A stretch of DNA of 64,000 nt. It comes from Rhynchonema sp. JSB1_4. Lineage: Eukaryota; Nematoda; Chromadorea; Monhysterida; Xyalidae. The stretch covers positions 1 through 64,000 of the forward strand of contig JASAMV010005338.1 of assembly GCA_030248065.1 (NCBI GenBank), written 5' to 3'. The notes under the pieces were generated by a model. The model was not told the DNA's origin. It did no database searches and saw only the letters and a program-made list of their open reading frames with translations. This document shows, in pieces, positions 1 to 12,951 of this stretch; within the stretch, counting starts at the first letter, position 1; the number at the start of each line of letters is the position of its first letter. Position numbers and translations under genes: made by a program.

Positions 1-395
1 TGGAAACGAAAAAAAGTAAAATTATGCGAAGATTGCTTTGCTCTCCGTTTGAACTGTGCGATTGCGAATTTCAATATGATTGACTGAAATGCTGTGGTTA
101 TCACGATTTGACTACAACAACTGGATTTGGCTGTTGCTGACAATTCGCGTACGGCATACGAAGAATCGAAAGCTTCAAAAGCAAGTTGACCCACTGGACC
201 CGATGTAAAATTTGTTTGGCGACTATTACGGCGCTCAGATCAATGTACCCGCATTCTCATTTTTGAAATCGATGTGTGTGGGGAAACAATACGCAGTTTT
301 ACACTGTTGGAACAATATAGGATGTTATACTGTTAATATGGATATGATACATTCAGCATCACAAAGCCGCTGAGCAGCAGTTTCATAGGTTTTGA

Positions 396-646
396 TCAGA
401 AATCGCCCACTTCCGGATAGCGCTGATCTTTGCATTTGCCTTCGAACATGACCATAATTTTGGTGCCCGTTTTGTGCATTTCATGACACAACACACACTC
501 GTTGGCGTGCGTTCGACCGTCGCTGCCACAAAGTGGATGGTAGTTGCGCGGACATCGACCCTCCAGGGACCCTTGTGTGCAGCGCGCGTCACGCGGTTCG
601 GGATGTTTGGACGCACGGCGCACGCGCTCGCCGCACACCGACACTG
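396..646 (-). CDS. Kazal-type serine protease inhibitor domain, last exon (5' part not found)
   Basis: This is a single exon read on the minus strand from an acceptor (TTTGCAG, phase 1) to a stop codon. The six Kazal cysteines have family spacing: C2-x7-C3-x10-C4-x2-C5-x17-C6, with the core GRCPRNYHPLCGSDGRTH. The Tyr usual three residues before C4 is His here. Kazal domains block secreted serine proteases by inserting a reactive-site loop (around C2-C3) into the active site, so a secreted product is expected. No signal peptide is encoded in this exon, so at least one 5' exon should lie at higher coordinates; none was convincing up to 2 kb. The tail after C6 is short (about 12 residues). The domain is clear; the gene model is incomplete. 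Confidence 0.72.
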
Positions 647-2022
647 CTGCAAACAACACGAATCATGTACTATAGCATGTGGTTATCAGCAGCAAACTAC
701 TACAACGGTAAAGTGGTGCCCAGGTCATCGTCAGTGCGAGTCAGTCATTTAGTCACCTACGTAGCTAACGAAGAATGTCAAATAATTCCCCTAGGAGTTG
801 GTGTTCGGGTGGGATTCACGCGGGATTCTGATGTTCATGATAGAAAAACGTTTTTTCCCATATTAGGCACCCTGTGGGGGCATCCTGGAATGGAATGGGG
901 GTGACTTCTTTGGCATTCTCTGGCAAGCCAAACAAAGTGGGAGCAGGCAGAGAGCAGTGTTTACAAATTTCCGAGTTTAGTTTATGAACAAAGGCAGTCG
1001 TTCCGAGTTCAACTATGAAGAAAGTATAACTGCAAACATGCAGCAAGCAGTTGCTTCACCTGCGGCGACAAATGTCAGCGACAGAAGCAGTACAGTTGAT
1101 TTCGTCATATTTGATTCATTTCATGGAGATTGAGATATTACGAAAATGGCGTTCTCTGAAATATGTAAGTTGGGCTGATCCTCACTCAATCGAAACATGC
1201 GGCTGAGCGCAAAAAAACAAAAAACAAGATTCGAAGTCTCTCAACAAAACTTATGTTAAATTTCGCATTTTGTCACGCAATAATTCACAATGCAAACATT
1301 GCCAAAATATGGTGACACCAACAGCGCCATTTTTTCAAACTCATGCACAAGAAGATTGGCAAAATTCGGCACTAGTTCAGCAGGAGTGTTGAAGGACAAG
1401 GCAACAAATATAAAATGGCTGCGTGTGGGGAAACACAAAACCTGTCATAATGCGTGGGTTGTGGATGTTTGTCATGCACGTTTTTTTCGGCTGTTTTCGC
1501 AGGTAAACAAGTGACAAACCCGAAACTTGGGCGGTTTGGTGCACCATACATGCTGTACCTATCAATACCAGAAAAAGTGTCGGCATGTGCGCTTAGGCGC
1601 AGCTAGTTGCATGGGTTTTTGCACATTCCTTTGTCACGTTTCATTTTATACATATTTCACTTCGCACAAACCACACAAACAAGATGACATAATAAAACAA
1701 CCAAAAAATAAAAAGAAAAGAATGCGTCTTCTAGAATATTCTTTTTGTACAGTACGATTGAAACATCAGCGGCAGGATTGTAAATGCATACTGGCAGACA
1801 AAAAGATCGATACGGCAGTGAAGCTAAACAAGCTGATGAACAATGTGTAGGAAAACAGTCACCAAAATTAATGCAAATAATTCAAGAAAATCAATGAAAG
1901 ATGAATGAAATGCAATCATATTCTTTTGACTTGACTGGTAACTGATGCGTGTAGAATGTGTGTCTGAGCGCCACAAACAAATTGAAAAACAAAACAAAAA
2001 ATGCGGTCGTAATGAGAACGCT
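647..2022. other. No recognisable gene between the Kazal exon and the ZP gene
   Basis: Short open frames here (up to about 120 codons) show no domain, no signal peptide and no paired splice sites. This interval should contain the missing 5' exon(s) of the Kazal gene and the 3' UTR of the ZP gene. Confidence 0.4.
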
Positions 2023-5000
2023 TCACGATTCAGTGCCAAATCTAGCAATGGTCAGTGACCTGGTCGGCGTCACAGTTGATATTGTGTTCAATGACGAACT
2101 GCAGCTCGTTGCACTAGCACCAGTTCTGCAGCTGTACGGCGTATTGGATCGACGCGTCACTGAGCCGAGTTTGTCTCGACGTAGAACTGAGATCAGATAA
2201 ACACTGACGAGCAATGTGATGAGGAGCAGGGTGGCGAACACGGCCACAACCGTGGCCAGACCGATGATGTCCAGACAAAACCGTTGATTGGAATCGGTGA
2301 TTGGTAAAAACGAATGCCCGCCGTCGCCGTGGTTGAACGATGCGTGCTGCTCGGACAGGTACCGGTCACGTGTTTGTTCTGTGTGTGAAACATCAGTCAA
2401 TTGGACAATATGACAAACCAAAAATACGTATGTGTGGTCCCATCCGAGCTCTGTGAATAAAACAAGAAGCAACGGTAACAAAATCTGTTATCTTTCATAG
2501 CGTTTCGTGCCTATCGCGCATCGTGCGTATGTACATGTATGTCGCCCCACAAACCAGTGAGTATCTCGAGCTCATCCAATATGCGCACGTAATCGTAGAC
2601 AGTCAAATGGCGATCCGAATGACTGTTGTAGCTTGTGTTCAACATTGGCAACAAGCCAGGATACAGCACGGCGGCGCGACGACGTCGACGACGGAGGAAT
2701 GATGTGGCACTTTGCAGGGCCTGGCCGTCCAGGCACGATAGCTGCATGAGGAACACAGCTGATTGGCATGTCTTGGCAGGAGACAGATTCGGATGAGATA
2801 TCTCGTTCGAACACTCATATAGGACCTTGAGCATTACATAGGTAACAAATTTACGTTATTCAAAATAGGAACCGTCTGAGACTTTAGAAGTAGCCAAGGA
2901 ATTCCAGACCAGTGCAATCTAATCCAATTTTCAAACCGCGTTTGATCCGAACAAAAAACTAGAAATGGACTTCAACGATGACTGACTTCATAGTTGCAGT
3001 CCTTGCAAACATCGACCGAACACGTAAAGTACACGTCGGCCGGACCGGGGAATTTGAACGCTGAGATGCGGAAATAGTACAATGTTTCGCCGTCGGCCGT
3101 CTTTGTGCGCTGCATTCGGCCGGCCACTTGTGCTCGAGCTGTGCATCTGAAACATCAACTTTGATCCACTCTATGAATTCAGGTGGACAAAAGTAAGTCC
3201 ATCTGTTCGAAACTTGAAACTTAAAAGTTGGAACTCGAAAGTTCGAAACTTGGGGCCTTGTTCAGAGAGTTTCTTCAATTGAAATTGTCCGCTAAAAATG
3301 CTATAATTGTATCCTACTCCACGCATCTGCGCATATTTCGTGCTGACGCAGCTGAGTTCTATGCAGTGTACGTGGTGAGCGCAGAAAAGCAGCCGAACGT
3401 GAACAGTTGTGAAGGTTATGACACAGTTGCAGCAAGCGCGACGAATACGTTCACGACAACAGACACTGTGCTGCATTTGGCACGATGCGTGGACGAGAAC
3501 AAGCCAAAACACTGGATGAAAGTGGTCCTCCACGTACCCATCTTCATCAATCAGCTTCACGCGATTTTGTCCCGTCCCGTCCGCTGCATAGCAACTGTGC
3601 ACGAACATGTTGTAGTGACTCGGGTCTGTGATTGCATTGTTGGAATTTAGGCACATTCGAACTCGTCACATGGACACACCACAGCGCACTGATTCATTTC
3701 CAAGCGCCAACAAACCATACATAGTTCATTCGGTCGGTCATATACGTAACTTGCAATGTCTGTTCCACTCAGGCTCAACTATTGAACTATCCATCAGACT
3801 TCGGCGAAACGACTCACATGGCTTGGACAGGAGCTAAAGTTTCATTCATTATTTTTAGTGGTGATTTTGAGGTTGTACTGCAGAAGATTGGGGATCAAAC
3901 AGCGTTCATCAGAGGGATTCTATACAAAAACGTCCGGCACACAGATCCTCTGTACATGAATTCTACCATAAAGTACACCCACCCAGTTCACTAACTGGCA
4001 GGTGCATCCTTCCTGTCCTGTTTGACGACCAGTGTCATCAGATCGCCCAATTTGACCGGATCGGTAACAGGTGGATTGTAGGGCCCGCGTCCCTGCTGTA
4101 TCTGCATGGTGATCGAGTCCTGCGTATCGCTGCCTGTCTGCGTCACGACAATGCGCGTCGGCTCAGACGTTTTGAAGTCTTGTTCGCTGCAGCGACAAGT
4201 CAAGCGAATTATGTATGTATGAAGGTACATACATACGGACAGGCCTAGACACTGGCCTATGACCTTTTTCTGGTCTAAGTAGGTAATCCGTTTAATTCGG
4301 TGTATTTTCAATCAGTCTCCCAGCCCGCCCATAGTTCGGCTGATCCATGCAATCCGCTTTATCTGTGATCAATCTTCCTGGCAAATGATGGCTGATATTC
4401 GCACAACGTCGTACAGGTACATACAAGAACAAACTTGTACCGCAAACTCAGAGCAAAATCAGCCGAGTGCGACCAACTTTATCTTCACTTCCTGCTTTGG
4501 CGTGATGGTGGCCGAGAAATCGAGTGAAGCGCTGGCCAGTTCGCAGATGAACAGAAATCGACGATCGTCACTCGTTTGTGTGTCCTTGTCGTACTGCACG
4601 TACACCTCGTTCTCAATACGGTGCACAACCTGCCAAACCGCAAAGCATCGATATATACATATAGGCAATCCGCCAGCTCATGGCACTCGCACGCACACGC
4701 TGCATGCTGCATTACTGCCGTCAATGAATGCATCTATTTTCTGCAGTTAACCGTTGAAACATCCCCAAATTTTGCAACAGTGTAGAAAAGTGTTATGGCA
4801 AGCAGCAAATAAGAACCGGATAAATTAAAAAGCGGTCATTAAAGTATGCCACTCGCTCAAAGTGTACATTTTGTTTAGAAAATGGCGTGCGCTGCTGCAT
4901 GCGCTGTGTGTATAAAAGTGCCATGAGCCGATGGATTGCCCATACGTAGGTGCTAAAAAAGCTTCCGCTGGTTCGTGGTTTAGTAGGTCTGATTTTAGGC

Positions 5001-5949
5001 TTGGACAAAGCAAACCTACATTCGCGCTTGGCCTGTGGCTCCAGGTTTACGCCTGTGTATGTGTATAGTACCGTACAGTGTCTATGTTAAATTCGTGACT
5101 GGTCGTTTGAGAAGCTTTCACAAACAGGCTGACTTCCCATTTTCTCTGGCCGCAAAGTGGTGAAACAATGAGGAAATCTGCGCTTCTTCATCACCCAACC
5201 ACAGTGATCTGTGCTGGACACACCACACTCACATTGACGGTGTTGCGGCCGATTTTGGTGCCACATTTGTGATTGGGTATGGTGAAGAGGATCATGTTCA
5301 TTTCATACGAATTGTAGTAGACACAATCGTGCACGTTGTTGTAGTCCTTCGAGTAGATTTTGCCGAAGAACGGACCGTCGAACATCACCTGCGCCGTTAC
5401 ACCTTCCGCTGCGCACATTGCGCTCACGTCTGAAACTCAGCTGATGTTACGCACAGCTGGCCCCGGTGCACATGTACATTATTTGAACGCTTTTAGATGG
5501 TACTTGTGGGTACGATTCATTATACTACGAGATCCCGGGTCAATTTTGCATCAAGACAGTTGGGACGTGAGCTTACACTGAACAAACAGCACTCCGCATA
5601 TTTATTGGCTAATCTGCTTGAAAGATCAGCCACTGACAGCACAGTCCATGCACAGGTATTGATTCAAGATAACCGTTGTTTTACTCGTCGCATCGCATGT
5701 TGCATGATAAAAGCAAAAAAACAAATACTTTTTGCGGTAAAATATCAGTTGATTACCAATATATGTATGTAGCTCACCGGTAATTGTTGGATTCCTGAGC
5801 ACTTGTTCCCTGGGTGGCGCTTGAAAGGGCAAGTCGTTGTTGATATCGTTGTTGTTGATGGGTTGTATCGGTTGTTGAGCAGAGCAAAGCAACAGGTGTG
5901 TCGCCAGCACGTTGACCAGCACACGCGTGCACGACTTTGCAAAAGACAT
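2023..5949 (-). CDS. Cuticlin-like ZP-domain single-pass membrane protein (8 exons, complete)
   Basis: Exons (minus): 5949-5778, 5429-5233, 4629-4478, 4186-3996, 3661-3538, 3146-2987, 2813-2555, 2378-2023. Phases agree throughout and give 536 residues. Residues 1-24 form a signal peptide. A zona pellucida module follows from about residue 58 to 330, with cuticlin hallmarks: FDGPFFGKIYSKDY, VYVQYDKD, and an FPGPADVYFTCSVDVCKDC block in the C-terminal half. A run of six arginines (about 373-378) looks like a furin-type cleavage site. A hydrophobic segment at about 456-484 is followed by a basic stop-transfer and a Ser/Thr-rich tail. ZP proteins polymerise extracellularly; in nematodes many line cuticle or epithelial apical surfaces. 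This supports an apical extracellular matrix role, by inference. The exon 3 donor (AA|GTTGGT) was chosen on phase and is the least certain boundary. Confidence 0.87.
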
Positions 5950-8900
5950 TTCTTTGGAATAATTTGTTATTGTTTCTAGTGCGTATAAATCAGCCGCACT
6001 CCATCAGGCGGTAGACCAAAGCGGAGGTTTCGGTTTCATTGTGTTCCAGTAATTAGCGCACGCGTTGATGAGCCAAATTTTGCTAATGCACTTGTCATAT
6101 CATGTTGACAGCTTTGATCGCGGGTATCACTTTCGCCTGACTAGTATAAACCTGAAATGCATCACGTAATGTACATGTGGGTGCGGAAAGGGGGTTGGCC
6201 CAAACCCAAAATAAAACCCAACATATGACCACATTGCTGATCCTATGCTGGCACCAAAATCACAGTCATAAAGGTTGATATACCACCGTGAAGTTCTCGT
6301 TTCAGCCCGCTTTAAAAAATCGAAGTGCTGAAACGGACTTCCAGGACCTGAACTGGAGCAAATACTAAATGTAGACAGTAGAGCGAATAAATCTGGACTG
6401 AATGCATGTGCATGTACATACGTATAGTAGTACGTATGAATTTCGATTTCGAAAACAATGATCAGATGCAGTCAACCCCCATAACAGTGCAGTGAGGCAA
6501 AGGTCGCGCCCATACATGTGTACATGCATACAGAGGGACAGCGGATGTGATCGGATATAGATAATGATGACGAGTTCATTTGGGTTGCACGCAAGCAGGT
6601 ACGTGCATCAGAGCAATACAGGATGGCCGAAAATTGATGGACGGTGTTGCTACATCTGAGGCATCTGCAGATTTGGTCGTCTTTCGACACGAAACTAAAA
6701 TTGAAGTCGTTTCATGACTGATTTTCTGCCTGCATACATGTTAACGAATGACAGTCAGAATACATCGTCATGTGCAAACACAACAAATAAATTCACCCAC
6801 AACAGTGCATCATTAATGGCCCACCCTATGGGGAACAACAGAAGCAGCGGTAGTGAATGAGGAATTGGGCCTCGCAGCATACAGGGTTAATTCGGCAAAA
6901 CGGCATTGACCTTGTGCCGTACATCTGGCTGGTCGAATGTGGCGGCAATGTAAACTGCTTATATGTGGGCACGTTTTGGGTTGCAAATGCAATGTTGGCG
7001 TAAATGTTGGTTGTAAAACCAGAAAACCGTTATTGTTTCGGTCGCAAGAAAATTGACAAAAATGCACGATGCATCTTTAAATGCGCTGTTATCCTTGGTG
7101 TGTATTTACTCCAAATGCAACACGTGAAAGCATTATTGAACAGTTCAATCAGCAGAAGAAAGTCATAAACAAACAAATCGATCGCATCTACGTGTGTGTG
7201 TATTTGCAAACAAACAAACGAAACATCGATTTACACCAGTACATAATCGCAGACAACCGTACTCAGTCAGTAGTTAACAAATTACTCTTGGGCAAAACTA
7301 ACGCGAGCGGGTTTCGCCGAAAGTCAAACCCGGGTTTGAATACGTTCAGGTGTACTCAATCAAGAAAAAAGCGGATTACGCCTTACTGTATTGTTGCGTG
7401 CAGCGCATGTAACGACGTCGGCCAAAATTGCTCAAACCGGCTCTTCAACATCTTCTTGAACACAAACTCCTGCGTATGCATAAAAACTTTGGAGTCAATA
7501 ACACAAACGAATGTTGAATGGAGAAAGTATAAGAACGTACTAAATCGACACAAAACCAGAATGCGACGCAACACACTTCAATGGGAGGGAAAGAAACAAG
7601 TGAGTAGTGAGTTACGAACTTGATTCAGAAAATGATATCATTGATTCATCAACATTGAACACAACAATGCAACATGAAATCATGTAAAATCACGTGTCTG
7701 CGCGTTTTGAACATTTGAATGCTGCTGACCGCACATGGTGTGGTCAAATTTGATCAAAACGATTCTCGGGAACTGAAACAAGACCTTCGGATGTGTCACA
7801 TTCGATGAAGCGCACTTTCACTTCAATTCGAATGCAGAGCCAAAGAAGTTGAAACACAATATTCAAACCAACTGACCACTGGAACCGCACAACATGTCAA
7901 GTGATAATATCAATGTTCGCTCAGGCATGGGTCAGTGCCGCAGTGCCTGCTGGTTGGTTACATCGTTAACATGCATTTAAAGCGAGGGTCGATTCAAAAA
8001 ACGCAATCGGCGGAATAAACACCCCTAAAGACACGTAATATTCATTGAAAGGCCAGCAGTAAATATTTCTTGCGTGATTTTGCTTCACGCGACATGTGTA
8101 TCTTCCACCTTCGTTGATTCCCATGTAGTGTGTGAATACAAATTGCTCGTGTTTAGGAAAAGAACAAGAAATCGTCTTCTCACGCGTAAAATCAGCACGA
8201 CATGCATATTTGGCCACATTTGAAGTTCAGATTCTGAACGTGTCTCTGAACCCGAACTCAGATTACATTGACAACCGAGGCAATCTTGGGATCGAAAAGT
8301 TGTCAGTGGTTTCAGGCTCGTTCGTGCAAAACGATGTGTGAAAAGTGTTAATGTCAACAAATAGTTTTCCATTACCTACATATATGTATGTACATACCAT
8401 GTATGTACATGTCTGCCAAGCGCGGCAGGTGCCTCCAACCAACATATTATGAAACCACAGGGATAAAACAAATTGTTAGGCAAAATATTGCGTCAAAGGA
8501 GGTTAAACGGATGTGCACAACCCCATACTTTGTTGTAGTGCAAATTTAGGGTGAAAATTTTTGAGTTCAAATGTTTTACGACAGGAACGCGTAAAAATCG
8601 TCACTCAAGTTCAAATGTACGAAGAGCCACAAATTCAAATTTTAAAAATGTTTCTGTCCACAGGTTTGCAAAAGATTCATAAGCTGTATATTGGCTCGTA
8701 ATTGAAACGTTCATCAACATCTTTCAGTTCCTTGGCAGCCAGTTCTGACAATAAAAAAAGTAAGTCCGGATCACATAAACAATGCGCGATGTTCGTTCTT
8801 ATCTGGAGGATAGCAGAATCTGCGTGCAAATCAAATAAACAACATGAGAGAATGATGGATCACTTCGAATTTCCGTCGACGGACGACCGAACGCGTTCAG

Positions 8901-9177
8901 GGCCGAATCCACGATCAAATATTGATATCCATCCTTTGATCTGCGGACCATATTTTATTGAGTATCATTTTTTGCCACATATGCCTATCTAAAATTTGCT
9001 CCCTGTAGTAAATAAAAACATGAAATACAAGACTGAGCGAAGGCATGATATTATTTTCCACTGGTTTTCTGTTGCCCACGTGTAGTGACACGCAAGCAGT
9101 GATAAACTCTGAGCAAATAAATCTCTGCGTATGAAATGAACGGATGTCCTTGCACTTTCTGATGCGCGGCGAATTAA
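5950..9177. other. Intergenic, no supported gene
   Basis: This is the upstream flank of the ZP gene. It holds AT-rich simple sequence with TACATA-type motifs. The longest open frame is 180 codons at 7081-7623 (+), but it has no domain similarity I recognise and an unremarkable composition. No RNA gene was seen. Confidence 0.4.
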
Positions 9178-9483
9178 GGGCTCCACCAGATAGACCCGAA
9201 ACCCGAAATCCGAAACATAAATTTTTTCTATGTCCATGTTTCGGGTTTCGGGTTTTGAAAAAAAACCCGAAATCCGAAACACGAAGCATGATAATCGAAA
9301 TGTTTCGACTGACTGTATAAATTGTTCACGTCAGCTACAAGTGGCAAGACCGAAACATTTCCGATTATCGTGCTTTGTGTTTCGGGTTTCGGGTTTTTTT
9401 TTTCAAAACCCGAAACCCGAAACATGGACATAGAAAAAATTTATGTTTCGGATTTCGGGTTTCGGGACTATCTGGTGGAGCCC
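9178..9483. mobile_element. PIF/Harbinger-like MITE, copy 1
   Basis: The element is a near-perfect foldback. It begins GGGCTCCACCAGATAG and ends with the complement, CTATCTGGTGGAGCCC. Arms carry repeated GTTTCGG/CCCGAAAC blocks. It is flanked by a 3-bp TAA duplication (9175-9177 and 9484-9486). A 3-bp TWA-type duplication with GGG-starting termini is typical of PIF/Harbinger non-autonomous elements. It has no coding capacity. A second copy lies at 43844-44078. Confidence 0.85.
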
Positions 9484-9486
9484 TAA

Positions 9487-12400
9487 GCAATAAATATGCG
9501 GGAAACGCAGGAGAAACAAGCATTCGGTTTTTTTCGCTGAAAACAATAGATTTGGCTGCAGCCTCGTTTTATTCACGCATGCACGGACTTACATATAAGG
9601 AGAAGAACACTTGTACGAAAAAATTCGTGTGCCAACTGAAAAGAGCGTTTCCAGGACATTACATGGTCCAGCTTTCCCGGTTTCTGTAAAATGTTTCTAT
9701 TAGATGTCTGTCTGTCGAATGGATGGGCTGAGCCAAAGTCCATTTGTTGGTCGAGACTGAATATTGAAGAAAATATTCAGGTTTTAACCGTTTGAAAACC
9801 TGAACACATGCAAAATTGCTTGTCTGGCTTGCCTCCAGTCAGTCACCATAACCATCAACATAATTTTATTAAAGAACGGGATGTCGATCAATGAAATGTG
9901 AGCTTGTGCACCGAATAAATCCGTTGGGGTTTTATCTGAAATTCAGAAAAATTCAGAGGCAGATGATTTGTTGGCATACCTTCTTGCACCGGATGAATTT
10001 GCTCAGCTTTGTGATTGAATTCATCGAATAAATGTGTTCGTTTCTATGTACTTCTCTCAATTGAAAGTGTGACATCTTCCACCAGTCCACAAACGGTCGC
10101 ACACGCAACACAGCTTTAAAACGACAATAACAATAATCTGTACGCAACATAAAATACTCATTATGTCAAAAAAAGTCTCATGTTACTCAACAATACGGAT
10201 GGCATAATTATTTTGCCATACTCAGTAATAGCAACAACCCTATTACATAAACCAGTAGTAGGAAAAGTTCAACAAAAAATATCGTATCATGACATATTTA
10301 TGACTCAATGAAACCGCATGAAAATGGAAAACGCTGGCGGCGAAGGGTTGTGATAAATGATATTTGTTACAACCTTCAATTTTTTGGGTATTCAATGATT
10401 GACTGCAAGTGCAATTGTTGCTCGAAATCCCCAACAAGCAAAGTTTGACATTAAAGTCCACCCGAGCGTTGCGTATTTGACCCACGCGGTTAACCCCAAT
10501 TGCACTCAGCAAATTCCGATCGTTTCCGAAATTTATCGTGGGTGTAGGTAGGCACTGGGGCCATTGGGTATGCATTTATGTTGTCTCACCCAAGATATCC
10601 TTCAACATTTTGCTGCCAACCGCAGGGCTGGGGTAAAATCAGGTTAATTTTTAAACAACGTCAATCATATTTTACTTCCCGACTTTATTTGAAATTTTAG
10701 TGAAATTACCTTCAATCAACTTTCTCCCACAGTTTTCAAGCTTTCTGAGCCCACATATATTGGTGCTTTGTCTCAATCATGCCACTAGCGAACGAAGTGT
10801 CCCAATTGCATGCATAAGACTTCTGCTCCAGTTTGTGGTTCGTCGTGGTGAACCAACTGTAAAGTTCGACATGGCCTGCTGTTATTGTTGCAAATATGTA
10901 TGTATACACGCGCTTGTCAGGTTGGCAGGTGATATTTTATGAGTGCAATAACATCTGCTCTCATCTTTTGTTATGGGGCACGTGCTCATTTGGTGCAATC
11001 CGAGTGATGTGACCTGGTACACCGTGAAAACATGCGAAGAAGCGACGGTGGAGCTCTGCACATGCACATGCCCCAGAACACAGTCGCATAGTACGTTCAC
11101 CACCTACGCCACCTTACACAAATTTATCCTCCAGCTATACGGCAACCCTCAAGACACAAGCCCAGTACGTTTTTGGAGCTTTTGCACACTTCGGGTGCGC
11201 GCGTCATTGATATGACAAGGCAACACAACAAATCTCGGAAAAAGCGCCGCACATGGTTCGGTTCAGCGTTTTCATTCCACTCGTGATTTTGTCATGTGAC
11301 TGTCATACAAATGGAAGCCCATGACCAGCATGTACAAACACGAACTGAAGAATTTGAACTAATAGACGAAGAATAGTTCGAGCCCTTCAAAAAATGATAA
11401 TTGAATAGGAGACCATCATCAACGTGATTGACATTGCGGCAAACACGACAACAATACACAAAATGTATTTCACCTGCAAACATCAAACATCGCACGCACG
11501 TGTACTTGAAAGTGTTTATCCGTAACAATCCGTCAACGTGTTGCAGTAAGACTTCAATTCGACCATCTATCGTGTGATGAAGAGCTCCAGTTTTCAGAAT
11601 ATGGGGCGAGGAGGTGTGTTTTGTGCACATTTGCATGTAACGAAACATACAGAGTGGGCACATACATACGTGCAATGGGCGTGGGACTTGTGGTCTGCAT
11701 AGTAGAGAAGATTTATCGCCACGCGAATTTTAGGCCACACCGATTACCGCACTTTCCACTTCCAAGTCTGTTGAGAAACGGTTGACATTGACAAAGACTG
11801 CCTATTTCCGCAGCAAAAAATCGAAAATCGAGCGCACGCAAATAATTTAGGTGAACGCACCTGTATCCGTTGGGAACCCCCTACTGTTTCTGGAACTTTT
11901 TTTGACAGTGAACTATTACAACAACAATTATTACGCATCTTTGTTTTCGTGTCATTGTGCACTTTTGATTTGGTGCGTTTGCGCGCGCATGATGCGCCGT
12001 AACGTAGAGTTGCATGATCAAATTTGATTTTTGATTTTATTTCGTTTGGTCGCCCCTGATTCTGTTCTGTGTAACAATGACAACTCAGCACTAAGAATTT
12101 GAAATCATGGTACACGTACCCAGCGAGATAATATTTTCCATATTTTTGTTGCGTTGAAACGGTTCACTTTTATGCTGTTTCACTCTTCGACAAGTCGCAG
12201 GAGGGCCTTGTGCTAAACTTCAGTCAGTGTTCTAGTGTTTGTATTGTTTATGTCCCAGCTCTGACACTCAGATGAAACAGGCTTTTCACACGCCGGCAAA
12301 TGGGCACCTGACATTCATTTGCAAGAATTTCATTTAACTGCAAAAGTATACACCAACATCATGCAGTAAAAGCACAGACATAAAACGTCTCCTCAGCTGT

Positions 12401-12951
12401 ATTTCGAGCTTCTTCTTCATGGTGAGCTTACGATGCGCACAAGCACAATATCACGAAGAATTTTCATATTTGCATTGCAATGCGCAGCCAGGCCAGGCAT
12501 CCACCCAGTTTGTACAGATGCAAAATGGCTACACAGGCTTATGAGCATGTTCAACTGTTTTGGTACACGTTTGGTTTGGTAACAAACGATAAAAGTACTC
12601 TTTTGCATTTCGTTTGCTCCATAACAGCTTCAACAGGACGTAGCGTGTGGGATTGAAATTTCTTGGGGAAGAGAAATGATAATCAGGCCCAAAATGTTCC
12701 ATCGTAGTAAATTTGCCGAAACATTCAGATCGTTTAATTTCTGAAAATATATTTTACACAGCTGGAAGTGTGCAAACAAATCATCATCGTCAACATATAT
12801 CAGCTTCATACCGCCTCCGACCGACTTCAACAAACCAAAAAAGTGACGTCGACCGTATTTTGCTGTGTTCGGTGCTCACCAACAACAATTGAGGTCGTTG
12901 CGTGCGGCCACGAAAAAATACAAAAAAAATAAAATAAAAAGCAATAAGAGA
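9487..12951. other. Intergenic, no supported gene
   Basis: Open frames on both strands stay under 130 codons and have no recognisable motifs. Nothing here resembles a tRNA, rRNA or transposase. The promoter of the sphingomyelin synthase gene should lie at the right end. Confidence 0.4.

Noticed and set aside
7081..7623. 180-codon plus-strand open frame
   Set aside because: No domain, no signal peptide and no upstream promoter cues. The composition is that of translated AT-rich DNA, and the length is possible by chance in a 64-kb window.
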